Below, piece after piece: positions 1 to 5,996 of a stretch of DNA of 5,996 bases. Where the stretch lies: NCBI GenBank assembly GCA_030598885.1, contig JAUVOZ010000127.1:1-5996 (forward strand), read 5' to 3'. This stretch comes from Anaerolineae bacterium. Its GTDB lineage: Bacteria; Chloroflexota; Anaerolineae; Anaerolineales; E44-bin32. A program made the position numbers and the translations under genes. Positions within the stretch are counted from its first letter, which is position 1; each line of letters begins with the position of its first letter. The notes under the pieces are model-generated. The model was not told the origin of the DNA. It searched no databases and saw nothing but the letters and a program-made list of their open reading frames with translations.

Positions 1-380
1 AATTGGAGCACCCTGATCTGGTTGTAGCGATCGACGATCAAACCGGGAATGCCATCCGATTCAGCGTGGACTTCGCGATAAGCGTTGGTTGACTCGTCGC
101 TCGCCAGCGAGCCGCGCGCCTCCCTCGCCTGCTTCAATCGATGCTGGAAGAAAACAGCATCGATCGCTTGGTCGCGGTCCCAGGTCCATATTCGAGCCCG
201 GATTTGTGAGTGGGGAGAGTATGCCGCTCTAGCGAGCCATTCGCCGTTGTGATCGGTGATCTCGACGGTACCGCCGGATTCGGGCTGTCCATCAACCCTG
301 GCGATGGAACCCGAGAAAATCCACGGATGGCGTCTGAGAATCGATCGCTCTCGACCAGGCTTAAGCCGTATTTCATGCAT
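1..380 (-). CDS. rlmI: RlmI-type 23S rRNA (cytosine-C5) methyltransferase, N-terminal part, cut by the window edge
   Basis: The visible 126 residues match the start of class I SAM-dependent rRNA methyltransferases of the RlmI (YccW) family, which in E. coli make m5C1962 in 23S rRNA. A PUA-like domain begins at residue 4 with IRLKPGRER, RRHPWIFSGSI (16-26) and an AYSPHSQIRARIW stretch (53-65). The linker motif ending in AESDGIPGLIVDRY (106-119) leads into the methyltransferase fold. The SAM-binding and catalytic parts lie off the left edge; the family is usually about 390-400 aa, so roughly a third is seen. The ATG at 380-378 is chosen because AAGGTG (390-385) precedes it and an in-frame TGA (386-384) rules out a longer form. 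The nearby ATG at 376 is in another frame and gives a meaningless peptide. The gene lies 119 nt downstream of ligA. The family call is firm; the exact target base is inferred. Confidence 0.92.
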   Translation of the reverse strand, partial: MHEIRLKPGRERSILRRHPWIFSGSIARVDGQPESGGTVEITDHNGEWLARAAYSPHSQIRARIWTWDRDQAIDAVFFQHRLKQAREARGSLASDESTNAYREVHAESDGIPGLIVDRYNQIRVLQ

Positions 381-384
381 GAAT

Positions 385-390
385 CACCTT
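385..390 (-). promoter_or_regulatory. Ribosome binding site of rlmI
   Basis: On the minus strand AAGGTG lies 4 nt upstream of the ATG at 380-378. It settles the choice between two overlapping ATGs (380 and 376), because only the 380 frame encodes the conserved PUA-domain residues. The same bases also hold the in-frame TGA that excludes an upstream start. Confidence 0.6.
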
Positions 391-499
391 GCCCACCATA
401 ATCGTCCTGATCATGATAGCACTATGAGTGATATTGATTTTTATCCTGCAACATCGGTCTTTACTGAATGAAGAAATGACTTTCCGCCAGACGCTTCTA

Positions 500-2530
500 T
501 CATCCCTCGGTCTTTACCAAGGACAGCAAGCTATCCTCATCAAGCACCGACACGCCATACTTGCGTGCTCGCTCCAACTTGGAACCAGGAGTATCACCCG
601 CCACCAGGTAGGAAGTCCGCCGGCTAACACTCCCAGTCACTTTTCCCCCATGGCGTTCGATTAAGGCTTTGGCCTCCCCGCGGGTTAGACTCGGCAGAGT
701 ACCAGTAAGGACGAAAGTAAGACCCGAGAGCGTCTGCGGCGTGGCCTCCACTATCCGCTCTTCTTCGACCGGCCAGACAGCGGCTTCGCGCAGCTTCTTT
801 AGCAAACGTCGGTTGGCTGATTGGACGTTCCAGTCGATGATCGTAGTGGCGGTGTTCGGGCCGATTCCCTCAATCCGCTCTAACTTCTCTTGGGTGGCAT
901 CCGCCAGGGCATCCATGCTTTGGAAGTGATGTGCCAGGTCCCCGGCCACCGTCTCCCCGACACCTCGGATACCGAGTGCATTGATCAGGCGGGTCAACGA
1001 CTGTCCCCGAGAAACGTCGATCGCTCGTAATATGTTGTCGGCTTTCTTATCGGCAAAACCCTCCAACGATAGCAGATCGTTCACCTTCAAACGGTAAATA
1101 TCAGCCACATCCGAAACCAGATTAGCTTCCACTAACTGCTTGGCGATTTTGATCCCTAATCCCTCAATGTCCATCGCCGAGCGGGAGGCGAAGTGCTCTA
1201 AATTACGCACCAATTGCGCCGGACAGGCTGCGTTGACGCAATAGACAGCAACCTCCCCAGACAACCGCTCCAATTGCTCCCCACATGAGGGGCAACGCTC
1301 TGGTAGAGTGTATGGTTTCTCATCCCCCTGACGAGCCTCGATCACTGGACCAATAACGTATGGAATCACATCCCCTGCCCGCTTGATCAACACTCGGTCC
1401 CCAACCCGAATATCCTTCTCAGCGATGAAGTCAAAATTGTGCAGAGTGGCCTGGCTCACCGTCACCCCACCGACTTCGATTGGGTCGAGGATGGCATACG
1501 GGGTGATCACCCCTGTTCGGCCAACGTTGACCCCGATATCCTGCAACACGGTAGTAACTACCTGCGCGGGGAATTTATAAGCAATTGCCCCACGCGGATC
1601 CTTCCCTACAACTCCCAAGTCAGCCGCCAATTGAAGATCATTGATCTTGATCACCACTCCGTCTACTTCGTAGGGAAGTTCATCCCGTCGCCTAACCATT
1701 TGCTCATAGACCATGACCGCTTGCTCGAGATCCTCACAATGAGCGACGTACTCTGGAACCGGGAATCCCAATTGTCGGAGGTAGTTCAGCGCCTCCCATT
1801 GTTTGCTGGGTAGAGGACCCTCACCATCGATAATTGCATAGCAAAGCAGGCTTATGGGCCGGGATGCGGTCAAAGTGGAATCCAATTGACGTAAAGCACC
1901 AGCCGCGGCGTTCCTCGGGTTGACATAGGTTCGCTGACCGTCCCGCTCCAGGCGTCGATTCATGGTCTCAAAGGCTTCCCGGGGGATGATCGCCTCGCCG
2001 CGTATCACCAATCGAGGGGGAGGTTCCAAGCCATTCTGTTTCACTGGAATACGCAAAGGCAAGCTGCGAACCGTCCTCAGGTTTGCAGTAATGTCCTCGC
2101 CATACTCTCCATCACCGCGCGTCGAGCCTAGAGTGAAGACCCCATCCTCATAGGTCAACACAACCGTCAGGCCATCGAGTTTGGGTTCCACGGTGAAATC
2201 AGCCCTCGCCACCCGGTCATCCAGTTTCGTTATCCGCTCGAACCAGTGGTGCACTTCCCCGGCATCAAAAGCGTTGGCCAGGCTGAGGATCGGCGCTGGG
2301 TGTGGAACTCGTACGAAGGCTTCCGCTGGTCGACTACCCACTCGCTGAGTTGGGGAGTCGGGAGCGAATAGTTCAGGATGCTCAGCCTCCAGCTCCTGCA
2401 GTTCACGCATAAGCCGGTCGTACTCGTGATCACTTATTACTGGTGAGTTGAGCGCGTAATAGCAGTAGTTGTGATAATTTATCTGCTGCCTGAGCTCTTG
2501 CGCGCGATCTCGTTTCGACTTATCAACCAT
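500..2530 (-). CDS. ligA: NAD+-dependent DNA ligase LigA
   Basis: This 676-aa protein is a full-length bacterial LigA (E. coli 671 aa). It seals nicks in duplex DNA during replication and repair, using NAD+ as adenylate donor. Domain Ia (about 1-70) has the NMN-binding pattern around Y24, D34, Y37 and D38. The nucleotidyltransferase core has the KLDG motif with adenylated Lys117, TRGDG (137-141), RGE (177-179), DGVVIKIND (290-298) and AYKFPA (317-322). An OB fold follows. A zinc finger uses C413, C416, C431 and C436. Helix-hairpin-helix repeats cover about 450-590, with VGET and GIGPNTA turns. A C-terminal BRCT domain covers about 600-676 (LSGLTFVLTGTLPSLTRGEA, later YLVAGDTPGSKL). All expected catalytic residues are present and the frame is intact. 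The ATG at 2530 is 8 nt after a weak AGG (2541-2539). It starts 24 nt after the acyltransferase stop, consistent with co-transcription. Confidence 0.98.
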   Translation of the reverse strand: MVDKSKRDRAQELRQQINYHNYCYYALNSPVISDHEYDRLMRELQELEAEHPELFAPDSPTQRVGSRPAEAFVRVPHPAPILSLANAFDAGEVHHWFERITKLDDRVARADFTVEPKLDGLTVVLTYEDGVFTLGSTRGDGEYGEDITANLRTVRSLPLRIPVKQNGLEPPPRLVIRGEAIIPREAFETMNRRLERDGQRTYVNPRNAAAGALRQLDSTLTASRPISLLCYAIIDGEGPLPSKQWEALNYLRQLGFPVPEYVAHCEDLEQAVMVYEQMVRRRDELPYEVDGVVIKINDLQLAADLGVVGKDPRGAIAYKFPAQVVTTVLQDIGVNVGRTGVITPYAILDPIEVGGVTVSQATLHNFDFIAEKDIRVGDRVLIKRAGDVIPYVIGPVIEARQGDEKPYTLPERCPSCGEQLERLSGEVAVYCVNAACPAQLVRNLEHFASRSAMDIEGLGIKIAKQLVEANLVSDVADIYRLKVNDLLSLEGFADKKADNILRAIDVSRGQSLTRLINALGIRGVGETVAGDLAHHFQSMDALADATQEKLERIEGIGPNTATTIIDWNVQSANRRLLKKLREAAVWPVEEERIVEATPQTLSGLTFVLTGTLPSLTRGEAKALIERHGGKVTGSVSRRTSYLVAGDTPGSKLERARKYGVSVLDEDSLLSLVKTEG

Positions 2531-2554
2531 TATGTTGACCTATTCTGATTTCTA

Positions 2555-3463
2555 TTAACCCTCTCCATGTTCCGTCATAACCGAGGGCCAGATTGGTAAG
2601 AAAATCAGCCACTCCCCTGGACGAGATCGAATATAGTCCTCGATCAAGTACAGGACGCGCTGGGCGAGCCTGAGCACATCCTGATGCTGGTCACCGGTGT
2701 CCTCCGGTTCGATCAACGAGCCACAAACCGCCCGGTAGAGCCCATCACCTTCAGCTTGAACCATCCCGACCAGAATTCTCGAATTAGTGCGAAGCGCCAG
2801 TCGCGCGTGACCGACCGGAAGCTTGGCCTGCCGGCCGAAGAAGGTCAACGACTCACCCCCAACATCAGGTCGGTCGATCGCAGTCATCACCAATCCTCCG
2901 TCGCGTAGCCGCAGTACTGCTTGACGAAGTGATTGAAATGAAATTGGAGTTAAGTTGAGCCCGAATTTTAACCTCAAGGCGTTATCGACGTGATAGGATC
3001 CCTGGACCCTGGCGTAGGAAAGCGCCTGAATCGGATACCCCCTCAAACCAAGAGCCAGTAGCAAAATGTTGAAACTACTCATATGAGCTCCGACAATAAC
3101 CACTCCGCGTTTATCCTCTATCGACTGCTTTACAACCTGCTCCAGACTCTCATCAATAATGACACTCGAGTTCACCACCTCGGGACCACTGGCAACCGCT
3201 CGGTACCAATCGGCATAACCGCGAGCCGCGTTACTAATCACATCCCGCACCGCTTGATTAAGCAAAGGTGAATCGTAGGGAAGCCCACGCACTACTGCCT
3301 GATTAGCACGCACTCCTTGCACAAGCCACGACTCAGACCGGGCAACTACTAACCCTGCTATCCAATCTGCCATACGATACGCCTGCTCTCGGCTGAGCGT
3401 TCGCCCCAGCAGAAGACCGAGCATGGGTCCAAGTCTACTGTTGATGATAGATATGATGTCCAT
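2555..3463 (-). CDS. LpxL/HtrB-like lipid acyltransferase (lysophospholipid/glycolipid acyltransferase family)
   Basis: This 302-aa protein resembles the LpxL/HtrB acyltransferase family, which moves acyl chains onto lipid A precursors in Gram-negatives and onto phosphatidylinositol mannosides (PatA) in mycobacteria. It acts at the inner face of the cytoplasmic membrane. Visible blocks are VVIVGAHMSSFN (121-132), LRDGGLVMTAIDRPD (186-200), FFGRQAKLPVGHARLAL (208-224) and the C-terminal RPGEWLIFLPIWP (281-293). Hydrophobic N-terminal stretches (about 11-20 and 33-40) may attach it to the membrane. The active-site HX4D/E motif reads H127-MSSF-N132, so the usual acid is Asn; the AAC codon was checked in the DNA. 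A GTG at 3475 would add four residues, but the ATG at 3463 is preferred because GTGGGG lies 6 nt before it. The neighbouring GT2 gene suggests an acylated glycolipid product. The family call is confident; substrate and activity are unknown. Confidence 0.85.
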   Translation of the reverse strand: MDIISIINSRLGPMLGLLLGRTLSREQAYRMADWIAGLVVARSESWLVQGVRANQAVVRGLPYDSPLLNQAVRDVISNAARGYADWYRAVASGPEVVNSSVIIDESLEQVVKQSIEDKRGVVIVGAHMSSFNILLLALGLRGYPIQALSYARVQGSYHVDNALRLKFGLNLTPISFQSLRQAVLRLRDGGLVMTAIDRPDVGGESLTFFGRQAKLPVGHARLALRTNSRILVGMVQAEGDGLYRAVCGSLIEPEDTGDQHQDVLRLAQRVLYLIEDYIRSRPGEWLIFLPIWPSVMTEHGEG

Positions 3464-3469
3464 TTTGAT

Positions 3470-3475
3470 CCCCAC
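3470..3475 (-). promoter_or_regulatory. Ribosome binding site favouring the ATG at 3463
   Basis: GTGGGG on the minus strand lies 6 nt upstream of the acyltransferase ATG at 3463. The alternative GTG start at 3475 is itself part of this purine run and has only a weak CAAGATATT context upstream. The site could pair with CCCA about 8 nt upstream (CCCA-N8-TGGG), which might partly mask it. Confidence 0.4.
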
Positions 3476-3487
3476 AATATCTTGGGA
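3474..3487 (+). repeat. 14-bp direct repeat, copy 1 (5' region of the acyltransferase gene)
   Basis: ACAATATCTTGGGA occurs here and again at 4491-4504 on the same strand. Here it lies just upstream of the acyltransferase start, which is read on the opposite strand, and is flanked to make CCCA-N8-TGGG (3471-3486). By a rough count, about 0.1 exact 14-mer pairs would be expected by chance in a window this size, so the match is suggestive only. Confidence 0.4.
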
Positions 3488-3537
3488 ATTATTACCCCAT
3501 CGTTAGTCTCCGGTAAGTATTATCTTAACCCAATCAA

Positions 3538-4233
3538 CTAAAGTCTTTCGTTTCTGTCAGATCTCTTCCGACGCTGATATGCATGCCAGACCATCCCCAG
3601 GAAGCGTCGAGAATCGTGGAACGGATGGAAATAACTCTCCTTACCAGTGCCATAGATAGTGCGGATCGGCACCCACCCGATGCACATGCCCTTACACACA
3701 GCCTGGATTACCACTTCTACCTCCAACTCAAAACCGGTTGTTTTCAAGTCAAGCACTTCCAATAACCGTTGAGTATGAAGACGGTAGCCACATTGATTAT
3801 CGTGGATTCGCTGCTTCAGCGCTTTGGAAAGCAACCAGGAACCGATAGGATTGGCGAAGCGGTTCGGGAATGGCATCTGGTGAAAATCACGCCGTCCAAT
3901 GATTAAATCGCCTAAATCCATCTGGTAGGCGTCGAGAAACTTCGGAATTTCAACCGGATCGTGTTGTCCATCAGCGTCTAAAGTTAGTACCGCCTGGTAT
4001 CCCTGCCCAAGAGCCCAGGTGAAGCCGGTAACCAATGCCTGACCCTTCCCCTGGTTTTTTCCATGGCGGACAACCGTTGCTCCTGCCGCGGCAGCCAATG
4101 AGGGTGTTTCATCGGTGGAACCATCATCCACCACGAGTACCGGCAATTGGTTTCCAGTCGCCTCCACGACAGGAGCAATGTATGCTTCCTCATTCCAAGC
4201 AGGAATTAGTGCGAGAACGGAACCCTGGCTCAT
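3538..4233 (-). CDS. Family 2 glycosyltransferase (GT-A fold, dolichyl-phosphate mannose synthase-like)
   Basis: This 231-aa protein is a GT2-type glycosyltransferase. Such enzymes pass a sugar from a nucleotide-sugar (or make a polyprenyl-phosphate sugar) at the cytoplasmic membrane face. It has the N-terminal nucleotide-binding strand with PAWNEE (11-16), VVDDGSTDET (34-43), KNQGKGQAL (59-67), the metal-binding DADGQHDP (86-93), QCGYR (147-151) and an acidic FELEVEV stretch (168-174). The C-terminus is basic (RRKRSDR) with no transmembrane helices, so it is a soluble or peripheral single-domain enzyme. Its length is typical of DPM1-like bacterial proteins. A TTG at 4248 would extend it by five residues, but GAGGG touches that codon with no spacing. 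The ATG at 4233, with a weak GAG (4242-4240) 6 nt upstream, is preferred. It is first in the minus-strand set, 74 nt ahead of the acyltransferase. Donor and acceptor cannot be read from the sequence. Confidence 0.9.
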   Translation of the reverse strand: MSQGSVLALIPAWNEEAYIAPVVEATGNQLPVLVVDDGSTDETPSLAAAAGATVVRHGKNQGKGQALVTGFTWALGQGYQAVLTLDADGQHDPVEIPKFLDAYQMDLGDLIIGRRDFHQMPFPNRFANPIGSWLLSKALKQRIHDNQCGYRLHTQRLLEVLDLKTTGFELEVEVVIQAVCKGMCIGWVPIRTIYGTGKESYFHPFHDSRRFLGMVWHAYQRRKRSDRNERL

Positions 4234-4255
4234 GGACAACTCGATCAACCCTCAA

Positions 4256-4261
4256 AGTATA
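4256..4261 (-). promoter_or_regulatory. Candidate -10 element for the minus-strand gene set
   Basis: TATACT on the minus strand matches TATAAT at five of six positions. It would place a transcription start near 4250, about 17 nt before the glycosyltransferase ATG. No convincing -35 hexamer is seen 16-18 nt upstream (only a GGGTTA-like sequence), so this is a weak call made from position and one hexamer. Confidence 0.22.
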
Positions 4262-4453
4262 AGTGTTTATTTGCCATTAACCCCTGATAGATGTTTGTGT
4301 GATGGGCAGCAGGATCAAACTCTTCCTTATTCTAGCTCAGCCATGGATGACGTCAAGGTAAAATTATTGGTTGCGTCCATTGGCTGAAAACCCATCCCCG
4401 CTCCCTTCACCCTGATTAATAGCCGACCTCGCGCTGACATCGCCTCCATCCTA

Positions 4454-4482
4454 TTGCCCATACACAAATGATTTGTTAGACT
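4454..4482 (+). promoter_or_regulatory. Candidate promoter for the zinc-ribbon/DUF2207 gene pair
   Basis: TTGCCC (4454-4459) and TAGACT (4477-4482) are separated by exactly 17 nt, and each matches the sigma70-type consensus at four of six positions. Transcription would start near 4489, leaving a leader of about 22 nt that contains the GGGAGG ribosome site. The spacing is ideal but both hexamers are imperfect. Confidence 0.33.
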
Positions 4483-4490
4483 AAATACAA

Positions 4491-4504
4491 ACAATATCTT
4501 GGGA
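4491..4504 (+). repeat. 14-bp direct repeat, copy 2 (leader of the zinc-ribbon protein gene)
   Basis: This is the second copy of ACAATATCTTGGGA. It overlaps the GGGAGG ribosome site of the gene starting at 4511 and lies just after the expected transcription start. A protein bound here could block expression, but nothing else supports that role. Confidence 0.4.
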
Positions 4505-4506
4505 GG
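4501..4506 (+). promoter_or_regulatory. Ribosome binding site that decides the start at 4511
   Basis: GGGAGG is a strong Shine-Dalgarno sequence 4 nt before the ATG at 4511. A TTG at 4499 is in frame but overlaps this site, so it is not the start. Confidence 0.7.
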
Positions 4507-4510
4507 TCGC

Positions 4511-4870
4511 ATGTCAGCCGGACGTATTATCGCCTACATCGCAGCTGCGATACTAATTTTCTTTGGTGTATTATTCATCTATGCCACTTTTTCTCCGACC
4601 GGGCAAATCGCTTGGCTGTTCATCGGTTTGATAAGCGTGGTGATCGGTTTTGGACTGATCTGGTTTGCTGGTAGGCGAGCCAAGCAGGAGGCAGCCGAGC
4701 TGATCCAGAGAATTGAGCTCTCAGGAGACGTCGATCTTGAGAAAATGACCTGCCGAAATTGTGGTGGCGCTTTGTCCGCCGATAATGTCAAGCTAGTCGC
4801 CGGCGCGCCGGTCGTTGCTTGCCCATACTGCAATACATCCTATCAACTCACTGAAGAGCCGAAATGGTAG
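4511..4870 (+). CDS. Small membrane protein with two transmembrane helices and a C-terminal Cys4 zinc ribbon
   Basis: The 119-aa product has two hydrophobic helices (about 5-27 and 33-54) joined by a short SPTGQ turn. A basic/amphipathic stretch follows (GRRAKQEAAELIQRIEL, 54-70), then a zinc ribbon with C81-x2-C84 and C104-x2-C107. Positive charges before helix 1 and after helix 2 suggest both ends are cytoplasmic, so the ribbon would face the cytosol. The ribbon pattern (CRNCGG ... CPYCNTSY) is of the rubredoxin-like or zinc-ribbon type found in proteins that bind nucleic acid or protein partners. I do not recognise a named family. The gene is 48 nt upstream of the DUF2207-like gene on the same strand, which suggests a shared transcript and perhaps a shared membrane complex. 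The reading frame and the four cysteines are clear; function is unknown. Confidence 0.85.
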   Translation: MSAGRIIAYIAAAILIFFGVLFIYATFSPTGQIAWLFIGLISVVIGFGLIWFAGRRAKQEAAELIQRIELSGDVDLEKMTCRNCGGALSADNVKLVAGAPVVACPYCNTSYQLTEEPKW

Positions 4871-4918
4871 AAATCCTAACCTTGATGATTAACATATCAA
4901 ATCAATCTGGAGCGTAGT

Positions 4919-5996
4919 ATGAAACGCCAGTATTTTTCGATCCTGCTAACCGTCAGTTTTTTACTCGTTCTCACCACAATCCCAGTCCTTGCACAAACAT
5001 ACTACTTCAGCGTTGACGAGGAGATAGTGGATGTCTACTGGGAGTCCGACGGTAGCATACGGATCGAATACATCCTCGTCATAACCAATGACCCATCCGC
5101 TTCACCATTCGATTTCGTTGACTTTGGTCTACCCAATTACAACTACGATTTAGCCAACGTGTACGGCTGGATCAATGATCAACCCGTTCAACATGTTGGG
5201 AAATCCGAATATGTCAGCCCGGGGATTGAGCTTGGTCTTCAATCGAAAGCGATTCCGCCAGGCGCCACAGGTGAGGTAAAAGTACTTATTGACCGGGTAG
5301 AAGGCGTGCTGTTCGACGATTATGACGATTCCACATACACCAGCGCAAAATTCTCACCCAGCTGGTTCGGCAGCCAATACGTCTTCGGCAAAACAGACCT
5401 TACCGTCACCTTCCACCTCCCCCCAGGGGTCCAACCTGACGAGCCTCGCTGGCATGCTTCACCAAGCGGTTGGCCGAGCAACCAACCCAGCACCGGACTA
5501 GACAGCGACGGTAGAGTGATATACATCTGGCACAACCCATCGGCGAATGCCCACACCCAATATACATTTGGCGCTTCTTTCCCCCGCAGCTACGTACCTT
5601 CTGAGGTGGTCAGCGAGCCCGTGCCGGAGGGAGAACTTTTCCAACCCAGCCAGCCAAGTAGCCGTGGATTCACGGGCACGCTCCTCGTTTTCATGTGTTT
5701 CGGCGGCATCATCCTCTTCATTGTCGGTATCGTCGCTCTGGCAGTCAACAGCGATCGACGTCGCAAGCTCGCTTACCTACCTCCCAAGCTGGCCATCGAA
5801 GGACATGGCATCAAGCGCGGCCTGACCGCTATCGAGGCTGCAGTGCTGTTGGAAACTCCCCTAGACCGCGTGTTGACTATGATACTGTTCTCGACCATTA
5901 AGAAAGGAGCCACACAGGTCGTTTCCGAAGACCCGCTGAAGATCGAGCGAATCACCCCTCAACCCGAAAATCTTCGACCATATGAAGATGATTTCC
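4919..5996 (+). CDS. DUF2207-like secreted/membrane protein, 3' end beyond the window
   Basis: The frame opens at the ATG at 4919, with GGAG (4909-4912) 6 nt upstream, and stays open to the right edge (359 codons visible). Residues 1-25 form a signal peptide (KR, a hydrophobic core, then VLA before Gln26). Residues 26 to about 235 form an extracytoplasmic, beta-rich domain (EEIVDVYWESDGSIRIEY near its start) like the N-terminal domain of DUF2207 proteins. A Pro/Ser-rich linker leads to one transmembrane helix (about 254-276), followed by RRR as stop-transfer. The cytoplasmic part begins with KLAYLPPKLAIEG, then GLTAIEAAVLLETPLDRVLTMILF, a winged-helix-like stretch. The DUF2207 assignment is from memory of its layout and is moderately sure. 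The family has no established role. It follows the zinc-ribbon membrane protein gene by 48 nt, so the two are probably co-expressed. Confidence 0.8.
   Translation, partial: MKRQYFSILLTVSFLLVLTTIPVLAQTYYFSVDEEIVDVYWESDGSIRIEYILVITNDPSASPFDFVDFGLPNYNYDLANVYGWINDQPVQHVGKSEYVSPGIELGLQSKAIPPGATGEVKVLIDRVEGVLFDDYDDSTYTSAKFSPSWFGSQYVFGKTDLTVTFHLPPGVQPDEPRWHASPSGWPSNQPSTGLDSDGRVIYIWHNPSANAHTQYTFGASFPRSYVPSEVVSEPVPEGELFQPSQPSSRGFTGTLLVFMCFGGIILFIVGIVALAVNSDRRRKLAYLPPKLAIEGHGIKRGLTAIEAAVLLETPLDRVLTMILFSTIKKGATQVVSEDPLKIERITPQPENLRPYEDDF

Larger units (their letters stand above)
4249..4510. other. Divergent intergenic region
   Basis: The stretch between the glycosyltransferase (minus) and the zinc-ribbon membrane protein (plus) has no convincing gene. 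Short open frames on both strands lack ribosome sites and recognisable motifs. It must carry the start signals for both directions; weak candidates are at 4256-4261 (minus) and 4454-4482 (plus). The minus strand at 4378-4399 holds a sequence whose reading includes GMGFQPM, a string that recurs in spurious translations of interspersed repeats in some bacterial phyla. No strong hairpin terminator or riboswitch-like structure was seen. Confidence 0.6.

Noticed and set aside
134..376. 80-codon minus-strand frame starting at 376
   Set aside because: The frame starting at 380 encodes conserved RlmI residues and stays open to the window edge; this one is its shifted shadow.
373..414. Possible remnant of panD (the peptide MIRTIMVGKVIHA loosely resembles the PanD start)
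   Set aside because: The likeness needs an inserted residue and covers about a dozen positions, with no downstream GS or other PanD sequence.
381..499. Terminator or strong promoter between ligA and rlmI
   Set aside because: No GC-rich stem with a T-run was found. Promoter-like hexamers (TTGCAG, TATCAT) are not properly spaced.
1439..1813. 124-codon open frame on the plus strand
   Set aside because: It lies wholly antisense to the well-conserved ligA gene, and its product has no recognisable motif.
4310..4323. Minus-strand AGAGTTTGATCCTG, identical to the start of bacterial 16S rRNA
   Set aside because: The match ends after 14 bases. The following sequence does not resemble 16S rRNA, so it is chance or at most a tiny fragment.
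4115..4387. 90-codon plus-strand open frame
   Set aside because: Its first half is antisense to the conserved DDGSTDET-coding part of the glycosyltransferase, and there is no ribosome site or domain.
4327..4512. 61-codon minus-strand open frame in the divergent intergenic region
   Set aside because: It starts opposite the ribosome site of the plus-strand gene, has no ribosome site of its own, and its product is unlike any family I know.

Overview
The window is an ordinary chromosomal segment, most likely from a Chloroflexota bacterium (Anaerolineae or a relative). That placement is an inference from three things: an LpxL-like acyltransferase with a 'DRP...LPVG...' core beside a GT2 glycosyltransferase, a small two-helix zinc-ribbon membrane protein next to a DUF2207-like protein, and the style of the ligA and rlmI products. 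Base composition is balanced. No RNA genes, insertion sequences, CRISPR arrays or phage genes are visible.

Positions 1-4233 hold four genes on the minus strand. In transcription order they are a GT2 glycosyltransferase (4233-3538), an LpxL/HtrB-like lipid acyltransferase (3463-2555), the NAD+-dependent DNA ligase ligA (2530-500), and the 5' third of an rlmI-type 23S rRNA methyltransferase (380 to beyond the left edge). The gaps are 74, 24 and 119 nt and no strong terminator was seen, so co-transcription is plausible. The first two genes suggest assembly of an acylated glycolipid. The last two are housekeeping genes for DNA joining and ribosome modification.

Positions 4234-4510 form a 277-nt divergent intergenic region with candidate promoters for both directions. 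Positions 4511-5996 carry two plus-strand genes: a 119-aa protein with two membrane helices and a C-terminal Cys4 zinc ribbon, then a secreted or membrane-anchored DUF2207-like protein that runs off the right edge. These two have no known function and are the least characterised part of the window.

No clear new system was found. The points most worth a second look are the Asn in place of the usual acidic residue in the acyltransferase HX4D/E motif, a 14-bp sequence shared by the 5' regions of two genes, and the uncharacterised zinc-ribbon/DUF2207 pair.
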